A stretch of DNA of 64,000 bases, taken from Microtetraspora fusca. Lineage in GTDB: Bacteria; Actinomycetota; Actinomycetes; Streptosporangiales; Streptosporangiaceae. Below are positions 41,118-50,282 of the stretch, piece after piece. The notes beneath the pieces were generated by a model. It did not search any database. It was not told the DNA's origin and saw only the letters and a list, made by a program, of their open reading frames with translations. Location of the stretch: NCBI RefSeq assembly GCF_001570365.1, contig NZ_BBYK01000049.1, positions 62,001-126,000 of the forward strand, written 5' to 3'. How positions within the stretch are numbered: position 1 is the first letter of the stretch; each line of letters starts with the position of its first letter. Made by a program: the position numbers and the translations under genes.

Positions 41118-42296
41118 TCACCGGGACGGGGTGGGGACGCGGTCGTCCCAGGAGATCCGGTAGTCGTGCATCCAGGCCAGCGCGTTCTTCTTGTCCACCT
41201 GCCGCATGATCGCCGGAAGGACGAGGTCGCGGACGACCGCGCCGAACGCTCCGGGCGCCTTGCCGTCCCCGTTTCGCTTGCCTTGGGCCACGATGCGCTC
41301 GACCCGCTCCCGCCGCAGCCCCTCGAAGGCGGCGAACGCGGCGGGGAGTTCGCGGACGTCCCGCAGGCACTTGGCCAGCACCACCGCGTCCTCGATCGCC
41401 ATGGAGGCGCCCTGGCCGGACGACGGCGAGGTCGCGTGCGCGGCGTCGCCGACGATCACCATGCGATCGTTGAACCACTTCGGCACGGTCGGGAAGTCGT
41501 AGGTGTTCCAGCCGCTGATGATGTGCTCGGTGGCGTCGATGATGTCGAGCATCGGACCGACGTCGTCCGAGAACAGCGACCTCAGCCGGGCGCGCCACTG
41601 TGCCGGCGTGATCGCCGCGAGCTCCTCCCGGGTCGGCTCCTTGGGGCTCGGCGGGTTGGCGAACCACCACACTTCTCCGTTGGGGTGGATCAGGTAACCG
41701 AAGAAGCACTTCTTCCCGAAGATGAAGTGGTTCGTTCCCGGCTCGCCCGGCACCGTGACGCCGCTCGCGAAGCCGCCGGTGTTCAGCAGCCCGACGTGCC
41801 GGGCGCGCGGGGCGTCGGGATCGATGATCGCGCGGGTGCGCGACCGCAGGCCGTCGGCGCCGATCAGGAGATCGCCCTCGGCCGTGCTCCCGTCGGCGAA
41901 GACGGCGCGCACGCCGTCCCGAGTCATCTGCGCGTCGACGAGGCGCTTGCCGTAGTGGATGCGCACGCCGCGCTGTACGGCCTCGTCGCGTAGCGCCCGG
42001 TAGAGGTCGGCGCGCTTGAGCGTGCGGGCGGGCTGCCGGATGGTGGCCAGCTCCTTCCCGCGCCTGTTGCTCATCCGCATCCGCGGGGAGTCCATGCCGA
42101 GGTCGCAGACGAGGTCGTGCAGGTCGAGGACCCGCAGGGCCTCCAGCCCGTTGACCGCGAGGGTGAGGAAGGCGCCGACGCCGTCGGAGCCGTGGTCGTA
42201 CGCCTCGAAGACGTCGCTGTCGATGCCCGCCTGCCGCAGGGCCATGGCCGTGACCGGGCCCGCGATGCCGCCGCCGATGATGAGTGCCTTAGTCAT
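41118..42296 (-). CDS. FAD-dependent monooxygenase
   Basis: This 392-residue group A flavoprotein monooxygenase has GGGIAGPVTAMAL (residues 7-19, GxGxxG) at the start, LLIGADGLRSRTRAII (DG motif) and RMVIVGDAAHATSPSSGQGASMAIEDAVVLA (GD motif with FAD contact). The sequence is distinct from the monooxygenase at 36212. It is transcribed divergently from a PadR-family regulator 45 bp away, which probably controls it, an arrangement typical for drug- or phenol-inducible oxygenases. Confidence 0.9.
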   Translation of the reverse strand: MTKALIIGGGIAGPVTAMALRQAGIDSDVFEAYDHGSDGVGAFLTLAVNGLEALRVLDLHDLVCDLGMDSPRMRMSNRRGKELATIRQPARTLKRADLYRALRDEAVQRGVRIHYGKRLVDAQMTRDGVRAVFADGSTAEGDLLIGADGLRSRTRAIIDPDAPRARHVGLLNTGGFASGVTVPGEPGTNHFIFGKKCFFGYLIHPNGEVWWFANPPSPKEPTREELAAITPAQWRARLRSLFSDDVGPMLDIIDATEHIISGWNTYDFPTVPKWFNDRMVIVGDAAHATSPSSGQGASMAIEDAVVLAKCLRDVRELPAAFAAFEGLRRERVERIVAQGKRNGDGKAPGAFGAVVRDLVLPAIMRQVDKKNALAWMHDYRISWDDRVPTPSR

Positions 42297-42341
42297 GGTT
42301 TGAATATACATAACATGACTAGCTGCCGCCAGACCGATACG

Positions 42342-42920
42342 ATGTCCGGCATGTCGACGAGGCGGTCTCCCCTGGCCATGGCGCTGCTCTCCCTGGTCTG
42401 TGAAGAGCCGATGCACGCGTACCGCATGCAGCAGATGATCAAGGAACGCCACAAGGACGACGTGGTCAACGTCGCGCAGCGCAACAGCGTCTACCAGACC
42501 ATCGACCGGCTGCTCCGGGCCGGACTCATCGCGGTACGGGAGACCTCACGTGAGGAGAACCGCCCCGAGCGCACGGTCTACGAGCCCACGGACGCGGGCC
42601 GGGAGACCCTGCGCGAGTGGATGCGGACCATGCTCTCCACCCCAGCCCGGGAGTTCCCCGAGTTCCCCGCCGCGCTCGCCTTCCTGCCCGTCCTCACGCC
42701 CGACGAGGTCGAGGCCGCGCTGCGGGAGCGCGTCGCCGCCCTTGAGCAACGGCTCGACGCGGCGGACGCCGAGATGGAGGTGGTAGGGAAGTTCCTGAAG
42801 CGGGTCTTCCTCGTGGAGACCGAATACCAGCGGTGCGTGCTCGCGGCCGAACTCGAGTACATACGCGGCCTCATCGACGAGCTGCGCGCCGGCCGGATCG
42901 ACTGGGATTTCCGCCTCTGA
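42342..42920 (+). CDS. PadR-family transcriptional regulator
   Basis: This 192-residue protein has an N-terminal winged helix (residues 8-85; LAMALLSLVCEEPMHAYRMQQMIKE, NSVYQTIDRLLRAGLIAVRETS) and a C-terminal Vir_act_alpha_C dimerisation coiled coil (about 110-190). ATG 42342 is used; ATG 42351 is equally possible. The short AT-rich spacer (42297-42320, with ATATACATAACATGAC) holds the divergent promoters. It most likely represses the neighbouring monooxygenase. Confidence 0.9.
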   Translation: MSGMSTRRSPLAMALLSLVCEEPMHAYRMQQMIKERHKDDVVNVAQRNSVYQTIDRLLRAGLIAVRETSREENRPERTVYEPTDAGRETLREWMRTMLSTPAREFPEFPAALAFLPVLTPDEVEAALRERVAALEQRLDAADAEMEVVGKFLKRVFLVETEYQRCVLAAELEYIRGLIDELRAGRIDWDFRL

Positions 42921-43056
42921 TCCCTCTTCTCGGCGTCGTATTCCGACCGCTCGTCTTCCGCGGCGCATTTCGCCCGTGCCGTTTTGCGTTATCCCGCCGT
43001 GACGGCCCTCGCTTACGGTGGCCTCCGGCGTGCCGGTGAGAATTCGCGGAGAGAAA

Positions 43057-44253
43057 ATGGACGGGGCGGCGGAAGAGCAGGGAATCACTCCGGACGAGCC
43101 GGCTCACCCGTCCGGAGCCAGGGGATCGATACGGTGGCGCGTCCTTCTCATGTGGCTTCCGTATATGGTTCTCGGCACCCTGCTGGTGGTCGGCCTGAGT
43201 TCGGTCCTTGCGTCCAAAACTCGGGTGGCCATCGAATGGAGGCCCCGCCCTTTCGACCCGCCCATCCAGTACGCGTACGTGCCGGCGGACGCGTCATGCG
43301 ACCCGTTCCCGCAGGCGGACGACGAGGACGCCGAACCGGTGATGTGCGCCGAATGGCACCTGCGCTCCGTGTTCAAGGAGGGCGAGGGGCGACGGGATTC
43401 TGGGCTGAACGGTGGCGGCGGGTGCGGCGACGACGGGACCTGTTGGGAAGACGTCGACTTCTTCGACGCGGTGAGCATGACTCAGGTGGAGGACGGCCGA
43501 GGGCGCCCGTTGCCGCTCCTGGTCAGCCCGGACGGACACCACCTGGCCTATTTCAGCAAGACGCGCCGTCGGTTCGTGGGGTGGGACCTGCCGGACGCGC
43601 GGCTGCTCGACCTTTCCCCGAAACTGGACGCGCGGGCGCTCGGCGATTTCCGGAGCCTGCACGTGTCTCCGGACGGCGGCTATTTCGCCGTCGCCTTCGG
43701 CGAGCCCAATTCCCGCGTCATGCTCACGGAAACGTCTTCGGGTCGTACGACCACCATCCAGGGATTCTGCGGCGTCATCGGGATGAGCAGGCAGGCGATG
43801 GGCGTTCTCGGGTGTTCGCCAGTCGAGCGGGACGACCCGGATGAGGACATCGTCACCCTGATCGACAAACAGGGGAAAGTCCTCGGGGAATGGACGGGCG
43901 ACTACGCCGCCGACGGCCTTTCTCCGGACGGCCGGGTGATCGTCGAGATCCGGAGTGAGGATACGAGCGAAAAGAACGTCCTCGTCGTCCACGACGCCCG
44001 CACCGGGCGAGTCATGGAAAGACATCCGCTGCGCCTGCTGTCGGAGGAGAACACCCCTTACGGATACGGCTGGCTCGACGACCACGAATACGTCGTCAAG
44101 GCCGAGGCCCCAGAGGGAGCCGGGTCCTTCGGTTTCTACGCGGTCGACGTGCGCACCGGGAAATCGCATCGCATCCGCGATTTCCCGCTCAACGCTCCAG
44201 GCGTGAGTTTCCGGAGCGAGATCTCCATCGGAAGGCCCGGAGGTGGCGGCTGA
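43057..44253 (+). CDS. Membrane-anchored beta-propeller-like protein of unknown function
   Basis: This 398-residue protein has one transmembrane helix at about residues 30-52 (LLMWLPYMVLGTLLVVGLSS) and a large extracytosolic domain. It carries at least three WD40/PD40-like blade motifs: LVSPDGHHLAYF, HVSPDGGYFAVAF and LSPDGRVIVEI. Four cysteines lie in a short insertion (DASCDP, VMCAEW, GGCGDDGTCWED). A ribosome site GGAGAG lies 5 nt before the ATG at 43057; the frame extends to 43018 without support. The family is unknown to me. Confidence 0.75.
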   Translation: MDGAAEEQGITPDEPAHPSGARGSIRWRVLLMWLPYMVLGTLLVVGLSSVLASKTRVAIEWRPRPFDPPIQYAYVPADASCDPFPQADDEDAEPVMCAEWHLRSVFKEGEGRRDSGLNGGGGCGDDGTCWEDVDFFDAVSMTQVEDGRGRPLPLLVSPDGHHLAYFSKTRRRFVGWDLPDARLLDLSPKLDARALGDFRSLHVSPDGGYFAVAFGEPNSRVMLTETSSGRTTTIQGFCGVIGMSRQAMGVLGCSPVERDDPDEDIVTLIDKQGKVLGEWTGDYAADGLSPDGRVIVEIRSEDTSEKNVLVVHDARTGRVMERHPLRLLSEENTPYGYGWLDDHEYVVKAEAPEGAGSFGFYAVDVRTGKSHRIRDFPLNAPGVSFRSEISIGRPGGGG

Positions 44254-44425
44254 ACCGCCGGCGGCGCTGGACATGACACTGCTCGGAATCCTCGCCGCCC
44301 GCCGCCGCCTCAAGAGCGGTGCGCCGGAGCCGGAGGCTGTCAGTTCCGACTCCTCGTCACCCGCACTTTCACCGGACCGGCCGGACCGGGACGAACGCGA
44401 CGGTCCGGCCCAGCCCGGACGGGGG

Positions 44426-45370
44426 TCAGCTCCAGGTCATGTTGATCTCACGTTCGAAGTTGACGTATCCGGCCCGCTCGAAGGCCCGTGCCATCGGGAC
44501 GTTTGCGAGGTCCGTGGACGCGCGGATCCGCGGGACGTCGTGCGCGGCGAGGATCCGCGTGCCCTCGGCGAGCAGATCGTCGATGTGGCCGTTTCCCCGG
44601 TACGCGGGCAGCACGCCGATGTAGGCGATGATCGCGTTGTAGCTGTTCCGAGCCGGGATGACGAAGCCCACGGGATCGTCGTCGGGCGTGGTCGCCGTCT
44701 GCCACCACTCTCGCGGGCTCCTGTACCGCGCCATCTCGTCGTCGTACTGCGCGGCCGCCGCCTGGGCGGGGGTCATCCGCGCCAGGTCGGCGTGACTGTG
44801 CGCGTCGAGAGTGCCCTCCAGGACGTGGGTCATCAGCTCGACGAGCTCGTCCCGGCCGTGCACCGGCCGGAACCGGAGCCGCCCGCTCGGTTCGGGGATC
44901 GGCGTCCCCGGTCGCCATTCGAGGCGCAGCCGTTCGACGAGCAGCCGGGCGCCGGTCCGTTCGAGGACGGTCATGCGACTCTCGACGGCGCGGCGGGTGG
45001 TCTCGTCGTCGCGCCAGGCGGGCGGGACGAACCGGCTGTACTCCGCTTGTGGGGCGCCCGGCGGCATGACCGCGGCCGTGGCGGTCTCCAGCAGCCGGAC
45101 CCCGAGGTCGAGGCGCTCGGCTTCGGGCAGCGTGTCGTCGAGGTCGAAGACGTCCAGCATGAACGGCGGCTCACCCGCGCCCCGGGACCACCAGGCGAGC
45201 CTGGCGAGAAGGCGGTCGCCCCGCAGGGCCATCCACATCCACTCCGGTCGGCGGCGGCCGGCGTGCAGGTCGTCGGCCAGCTCGTGGTCGAAGACGTACG
45301 AGAGGCGGGTGAAGAGGTCGAGTTCCTCACGCCCGTTGATCGGGCGCATGGTCAGGTCGTTGTGAATCAC
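44426..45370 (-). CDS. GNAT-family N-acetyltransferase (two-domain)
   Basis: This 314-residue protein carries two GNAT-like domains. The C-terminal domain (160-314) has the acetyl-CoA loop GVLPAYRGNGHIDDLLAEGTRIL and RIRASTDLANVPMARAFERAGY. The N-terminal half (MRPINGREELDLFTRL...) is a degenerate copy. Bidomain GNATs of this form occur in antibiotic self-resistance and in mycothiol synthesis (MshD), but nothing here marks the substrate. The start is GTG 45370 with GAGGGA upstream. Confidence 0.82.
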   Translation of the reverse strand: MIHNDLTMRPINGREELDLFTRLSYVFDHELADDLHAGRRRPEWMWMALRGDRLLARLAWWSRGAGEPPFMLDVFDLDDTLPEAERLDLGVRLLETATAAVMPPGAPQAEYSRFVPPAWRDDETTRRAVESRMTVLERTGARLLVERLRLEWRPGTPIPEPSGRLRFRPVHGRDELVELMTHVLEGTLDAHSHADLARMTPAQAAAAQYDDEMARYRSPREWWQTATTPDDDPVGFVIPARNSYNAIIAYIGVLPAYRGNGHIDDLLAEGTRILAAHDVPRIRASTDLANVPMARAFERAGYVNFEREINMTWS

Positions 45371-45670
45371 GGCACGTTCCCTCGGTGAGGTGTGCCGGGT
45401 CGCCCCTGGGTCAGCGCGCGGCCGTGTCCAGGGAAGGGACCGGCACGATGGTCATGGCACGCATCGGCTTATCCCTCCTCTCGTCAGCGGGGCCGGTGGT
45501 CGCCGGCCGGAGAACCGGCAGCAGTTCTATCCGCTCCCTGTACGCCCGGGCAACCCGTTTTCCGTCCGCGGCCCTCCAATCCCTCCACCGGCGCCTCCAC
45601 CCCTGCCGCTCGCACCGGCCGGATCCCGCTGTTCTGTCCCCATCGGCGCCGTCTGAGAAGATGGCGCGTC
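45371..45670. other. 300-bp divergent spacer between GNAT and Nudix genes
   Basis: No coding sequence with a family match. It presumably contains both divergent promoters; no consensus boxes are obvious. Confidence 0.4.
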
Positions 45671-46108
45671 GTGTGGCAGGAAACGGACAGCGTCGCCGGG
45701 AACCCGGCACGGGGCATCGTCGTGTCGGCGGCGGCGATCATCGAAGAGGGCCGCCTTCTCATCGTCAGCAAGAAGGCCGCCCCGGAGGTCTTCTACCTGC
45801 CCGGCGGCAAGCCGGAGCCGGGCGAAAGCGCGGAGGAGGCGCTGATCCGAGAGCTCGACGAGGAGCTCGGCGTCACGCCCACCGAGCTCGCCCCGCTGGC
45901 CCAGGTGCAGGACGTGGCGGTGCTTGAGGGCGTGCCCATGCGGCTGATCGTCTTCACCGCCGGGATCGACCGGGCTCCCCGGGCCGCCGCCGAACTGGCC
46001 GCGCTCGGCTGGACGAGCGGCTCCGACCGGTACGCGCCGCTGCTCGCCCCGGCGATCCGCAACCAGGTCGTCCCGCTGCTCGTCCGATCGGGTCTGCTCG
46101 CCGGGTGA
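45671..46108 (+). CDS. Nudix hydrolase
   Basis: This 145-residue protein has a complete Nudix box, G46-X5-E52-X7-R60-E61-x-x-E64-E65-x-G67, which binds Mg2+ and cleaves nucleoside diphosphates linked to another moiety. It starts at GTG 45671; the frame is open further upstream without support. The segment SAAAIIEEGRLLIVSKK resembles the MutT-like group; the substrate is unknown. Confidence 0.9.
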   Translation: MWQETDSVAGNPARGIVVSAAAIIEEGRLLIVSKKAAPEVFYLPGGKPEPGESAEEALIRELDEELGVTPTELAPLAQVQDVAVLEGVPMRLIVFTAGIDRAPRAAAELAALGWTSGSDRYAPLLAPAIRNQVVPLLVRSGLLAG

Positions 46109-46160
46109 TCCGGGGCCGCCGCCCTGGTGCCGGGGACGCCCTGGCCGCGGGCGGTCGGCG

Positions 46161-46532
46161 TCACCGTGGAGGGCCGACGGCGGCCTCGCGGGCGTCGAGC
46201 AGCTCCTCCCAGTGCTCCTCGGCCCAGGCGCAGGCGGCCGCGATCGGTTCGAGGAGGCTGCGGCCGAGCGGGGTCAGCTCGTACTCGACCTGCCGCACCG
46301 GCCCGGGATGTTCGGTGCGGACGACCATGCCGTCCCGTTCGAGGGCGCGGAGCGTCCGCGTGAGCACTTTCGCGGAGATGCCGCGCAGGGGGACCCGCAG
46401 CTCGGAGAAGCGCCGCGGCCCGTGTTCGAGGCAGCGGACGATCATGCCGTACCACTTGTCGCCGAAGCGGATCGGCGTGAGATCGGAGGGGCAGACCGGA
46501 TCGAACATGTCCGGATCGAGGGGCTCTCGCAC
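46161..46532 (-). CDS. HxlR-family transcriptional regulator
   Basis: This 123-residue winged-helix protein has the HxlR signature CPSDLTPIRFGDKWYGMIVRCLEHGPRRFSELRVPLRGISAKVLTRTLRALERDGMVVR. The usual redox-sensing cysteine near the N-terminus is present in PVCPSD. The start is GTG 46532. It is divergent from the NAD(P)-binding oxidoreductase-like gene, its usual target in such pairs. Confidence 0.9.
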   Translation of the reverse strand: MREPLDPDMFDPVCPSDLTPIRFGDKWYGMIVRCLEHGPRRFSELRVPLRGISAKVLTRTLRALERDGMVVRTEHPGPVRQVEYELTPLGRSLLEPIAAACAWAEEHWEELLDAREAAVGPPR

Positions 46533-46634
46533 GGTCCCCACGCTAACCGGTATCCCGGTGGTAACCACGTCACCGGATAGCGTCCGCGCAGCGGCCGGAG
46601 ATCCGATCCGGCCTCCACGGACGAGGTGATTCGG

Positions 46635-47282
46635 ATGGGCAAAATCATCATTTTCGGCGCGGGCGGAAGGGCCGGCCGGGCGGCGGTCCACGAGGCTCGC
46701 CGACGCGGTCACGACGTCACCGCCGTCGTCCGCGACCCGGCCAAGCACCGCGACCAGGCGGACGACGGGCTGTGGGACGGTGTGACACTCGTCGCGGGCG
46801 ACGTCACCGACGCGGACGGCGTCGCACGGCTCGCCGCGGGACACGACGCCGTCGTCAACGCCGCCGCCGATCTGGCCACCCCGTCGGACGTCTTCTTCCC
46901 CGCCGCCACGCGCGCCCTGCTCGACGGCCTGGCCCGCGCGGGCGTGGCGCGGCTGCTGTCGGTCGGCCTCGCCTCCGTCCTGGAGACCTCCTCCGGCGTG
47001 CGCCTGATGGACACGCCCGGTTATCCGCAGGAGTACCGCGACTTCTGCCTGGGGCACGGCGCGGGGACGGACGCCCTGCGCTCCGCGGACACGCCCGTGG
47101 ACTGGCTGGTGATCAGCCCGTCCGGCGACTTCGACCACGGCGGCGGGCGCACCGGGCGCTATCGCATCGCCCCGGCGGACATGGACAGCCGCATCTCCTA
47201 CGCCGACTTCGCGATCGCGCTGCTCGACGAGATCGACACCCCGAAGCACCACCGTACGCACCTGGGCGTCGAGCAGGACTGA
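46635..47282 (+). CDS. NAD(P)-binding NmrA/SDR-like protein
   Basis: This 215-residue atypical SDR (NAD(P)H-binding, Pfam NAD_binding_10) starts with KIIIFGAGGRAGRAAVHEARRRGHDVTAVVRDP; the glycine motif GAGGRAG binds NADP. The family acts as redox sensors or flavin/biliverdin reductases. Divergent to the HxlR regulator across 102 bp, a widespread pair in actinobacteria. Confidence 0.88.
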   Translation: MGKIIIFGAGGRAGRAAVHEARRRGHDVTAVVRDPAKHRDQADDGLWDGVTLVAGDVTDADGVARLAAGHDAVVNAAADLATPSDVFFPAATRALLDGLARAGVARLLSVGLASVLETSSGVRLMDTPGYPQEYRDFCLGHGAGTDALRSADTPVDWLVISPSGDFDHGGGRTGRYRIAPADMDSRISYADFAIALLDEIDTPKHHRTHLGVEQD

Positions 47283-47433
47283 CGTCGGCGCGTGGGTCTG
47301 GGCGCGCGGGTTGGGGGTTCGCTGCGCCGTCCGGAAGCTCCGGTCCTCGCTCCCGCCCGCTCCGCTCTCCCGTACGAGCGCGTGGGGGCGATGGGCCGGT
47401 TGTGCAGGTTCGCTCTCCGGCAGGGGGCGGAGG

Positions 47434-48864
47434 TCAGGGCGGGCCGGACTCGCTGGTGGTGGCCAGGGCCGAATGCCGGTACGAATAGCCGAAATAGATG
47501 GCCAGCCCGATCAGGAACCAGACCCCGAACCGGGCCCACGTTGTCACGCCCAGATACGTGATCAACCAAAGGGAGAAGAGGGCGCCGAGCGCTGGCACCA
47601 CGGGCATCCCCGGACAGTGGAAGGTGCGCGGCAGATCCGGTCGCCGGTAGCGCAGGACGATCACCGCGACGCACACGACCACGAAGGCCAGCAGGATCCC
47701 GATGTTGGTGAGCTCGGCGGCCTCGCCGATCGGCACGAGCCCCGCGATGACGGCGGAACCGGCGCCGACCAGCCAGGTCACCCGGGTGGGCACGTGCCGG
47801 GTCGGGTGCGTCCTGGCGAACCAGCGGGGCAGCAGACCATCCCGGCTCATCGCGAACCACACCCGGGTGACGCCGAGCATGAACGTGAACATCACGGTCA
47901 GAATGCCGATGATCGCCCCGGCCGCGATGACGTCGGCGAGCCGGTGCAGGCCCGCCGACTGGAACGCCGAGGAGAAGCCGCTCCTCGGATCGATCTCCGT
48001 GTAGCGCTGCATCCCGGTCAGCACCAGGCAGGCCAGGACATACAGCACCATCGCGATGCCGAGCGAATAGACGATCGCCCGGGGCATGTGCCGCATGGCG
48101 TCTCTGGACTCCTCCGCGGCCGTGCTCATGGCGTCGTAGCCGAACACGGCGAAGAAGACCGTCGCCGCGCCTGTCACCGCCCCGCCCACGCCGTACGGGA
48201 AGAACGGCGTGTAGTTGGCGGCGTCCACGTGGAAGAAGCCGACGACGATGACGAGCAGCACCACCGCGACCTTCACCACTACGACGACGGTCTCGAACCG
48301 CGCCGCGTTCCTGATCCCGAGGGTCAGCAGGTAGGCGATCAGCAGGCAGAGGGCGGCGGCGAACAGGTCCACCCGGTGCCCCTCACCCGTCCCTGGGGCG
48401 CCCAGCATCCACGCGGGCAGGTGCACGCCCACGTTACCGAGCAGGAACGACAGGTAGCCCGAGATCCCGATCGCCACGACCGCGACGATCGCCGTGTACT
48501 CCAGCAGCAGGTCCCAGCCGATGAACCAGCCCGGAAGCTCGCCGAGGGCGACATATCCGTACGTGTAGGCCGACCCGGCCTTCGGCACCAGCCCGGCGAA
48601 CTCGGCGTAGGAGAAGGCGGCGGCCGCGCTCGCAACCCCGGCGATCAGGAAGGACACCACGACGGCCGGCCCGGCCGTCCCGTTCGCGACGGTGCCCGCG
48701 AGCGTGAAGATGCCCGCGCCGATGATGCCGCCCACGCCGATCGCGGTGAGTTGCCACAGCCCGAGCACCTTGGTGAGCCGGACCGACTCCTCACCCGGCG
48801 TCTCGTCGACGAGTTCGATCGGTTTGCGACGCAGCACGCCCGTTCCGGGCCGGAGCCTCCCCAT
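47434..48864 (-). CDS. APC-family amino acid permease (cationic amino acid transporter-like)
   Basis: This 476-residue protein has about 12-14 helices. The substrate-binding first helix signature LTAIGVGGIIGAGIFTLAG (residues 40-58), SAYTYGYVALGELPGWFIGW in the third helix, and FAVFGYDAMSTAAEESRD in the sixth are typical of the cationic amino acid transporter (YfnA/CAT) subfamily. The C-terminal region (MPVVPALGALFSLWLI) also fits. Confidence 0.9.
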   Translation of the reverse strand: MGRLRPGTGVLRRKPIELVDETPGEESVRLTKVLGLWQLTAIGVGGIIGAGIFTLAGTVANGTAGPAVVVSFLIAGVASAAAAFSYAEFAGLVPKAGSAYTYGYVALGELPGWFIGWDLLLEYTAIVAVVAIGISGYLSFLLGNVGVHLPAWMLGAPGTGEGHRVDLFAAALCLLIAYLLTLGIRNAARFETVVVVVKVAVVLLVIVVGFFHVDAANYTPFFPYGVGGAVTGAATVFFAVFGYDAMSTAAEESRDAMRHMPRAIVYSLGIAMVLYVLACLVLTGMQRYTEIDPRSGFSSAFQSAGLHRLADVIAAGAIIGILTVMFTFMLGVTRVWFAMSRDGLLPRWFARTHPTRHVPTRVTWLVGAGSAVIAGLVPIGEAAELTNIGILLAFVVVCVAVIVLRYRRPDLPRTFHCPGMPVVPALGALFSLWLITYLGVTTWARFGVWFLIGLAIYFGYSYRHSALATTSESGPP

Positions 48865-49002
48865 AGCGCATCCCCCGAGCGGTGATCACAGACCCGTCCG
48901 ATGCTTCCACCCGTGGTCGCGGCGGTGCCGGACGTTCCCCCGCGTGTCCCCTCGTACGGCTCGGCCGCCGCGCGCGGTGGCGGGACCGGCCAGAATGAGC
49001 GG

Positions 49003-49656
49003 ATGGCCATACGAGTCTTGATCGCCGACGACCAGGAGATGGTACGGCGCGGCCTGCGCCGCATCCTGGAGAGCCAGCCGGACATCGAGGTCGTCTGCGA
49101 GGCGGCCGACGGCGTGACCGCGGTGGAGATGGCCCGGCGGTTCCAGCCGGACGTGGCGCTGGTCGACATCCGGATGCCGCGGATGGACGGGCTGGAGGTG
49201 ACCCGCCTGCTCGCCGGTCCCGACGTCGCGTCCCCGGTCAAGGTGGTGGTGGTGACGACGTTCGATCTGGACGAGTACGTCTACCCGGCCTTGCAGTACG
49301 GCGCTTCCGGCTTCCTGCTCAAGCGGTCGGGACCGGCGCTCCTCATCGAGGCGGTCCGGGCGGCGGTGGCCGGGGACAGCCTGATCAGCCCCTCCGTCAC
49401 CGTGCGGCTGCTGAAGCACGTCACCGGCTCCGGCCCCCGGCACGCGCCGCTGCCCGAGCCGCTGACCGAGCGCGAGATCGAGATCGCCGGCCAGGTGGCC
49501 GAGGGCAAGACCAACGCCGACATCGCCGCCGAGCTGTTCATCTCGCCCGGCACGGTCAAGACCCACGTCGCGAGCATCCAGCGCAAGCTCGGCGTGCGGA
49601 ACCGGGTCGGCATCGCCGTACGGGCCTGGGAGATGGGGATAAGAACTGCTCGCTAA
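49003..49656 (+). CDS. NarL/LuxR-family response regulator
   Basis: This 217-residue protein has a receiver domain with acidic pocket IADD (D9/D10) and phosphoacceptor D55 (VDIRMP), followed by the LuxR helix-turn-helix LTEREIEIAGQVAEGKTNADIAAELFISPGTVKTHVASIQRKLG. The start is ATG 49003. The last five residues (IRTAR) appear to be contributed by the left end of the IS607-family element: without it the frame would read WEMG followed by TAA from the right flank at 51688, four bases before the kinase ATG. Confidence 0.9.
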   Translation: MAIRVLIADDQEMVRRGLRRILESQPDIEVVCEAADGVTAVEMARRFQPDVALVDIRMPRMDGLEVTRLLAGPDVASPVKVVVVTTFDLDEYVYPALQYGASGFLLKRSGPALLIEAVRAAVAGDSLISPSVTVRLLKHVTGSGPRHAPLPEPLTEREIEIAGQVAEGKTNADIAAELFISPGTVKTHVASIQRKLGVRNRVGIAVRAWEMGIRTAR

Positions 49657-49697
49657 AACATGAGCGAATGTGAGCGAACGTACGTTTTAATGAGTGC

Positions 49698-50282
49698 GTG
49701 AAGCTCGCTGAGTGGGCGCGGTCGCAGGGTATTCACCCGCAGACCGCTTACCGGTGGTTCCGGGAAGGCAAGATGCCTGTCCCGGCCCGTCGTCTGCCCA
49801 CCGGCACGATCGTCGTGGACGGCCCGGTTGTGGCGGACTCGGGCGGGGCCGCACTGTATGCGCGGGTGTCTTCTCACGATCAGCGCGGCGACCTGGACCG
49901 GCAGATCGCCCTCCTGACCTCCTTCGCCACCAGCGCTGGGCTGTCCGTGACGGCATCGGTGTCCGAGGTCGGCTCCGGACTGAACGGGCGGCGGCCCAAG
50001 CTGATGCGGCTCCTGTCGGATGCGTCCATCCAGGTAATCGTCGTGGAGCACCGCGACCGGCTGGCCCGCTTCGGCGTGGAGTACGTGGAGGCCGCCCTGT
50101 CTGCCCAGGGCCGCCGCCTGGTCGTGGCCGACCCCGGCGAGACCGCCGATGACTTGGTGCGCGACATGATCGAGGTGTTGACGTCGATGTGCGCACGTTT
50201 GTATGGGCGGCGCGGGGCGCGCAACCGGGCACTTCGAGCAGTCACCGCCACGAAGGCCGACCCCGGCGGGGACGGCTCGTGA
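49698..50282 (+). CDS. IS607-family serine recombinase (TnpA)
   Basis: This 194-residue protein has a MerR-like N-terminal helix-turn-helix (residues 1-40, MKLAEWARSQGIHPQTAYRWFREGKMP) followed by a small serine-resolvase catalytic domain: ALYARVSSHDQ (catalytic Ser 58), SGLNGRRPKLMRLLSD, VVEHRDRLARFG. It lacks a C-terminal DNA-binding domain, the IS607 layout. It performs strand exchange through a circular intermediate. The GTG start is about 60 bp from the left end. The 3' end overlaps tnpB by 4 nt. Confidence 0.93.
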   Translation: MKLAEWARSQGIHPQTAYRWFREGKMPVPARRLPTGTIVVDGPVVADSGGAALYARVSSHDQRGDLDRQIALLTSFATSAGLSVTASVSEVGSGLNGRRPKLMRLLSDASIQVIVVEHRDRLARFGVEYVEAALSAQGRRLVVADPGETADDLVRDMIEVLTSMCARLYGRRGARNRALRAVTATKADPGGDGS

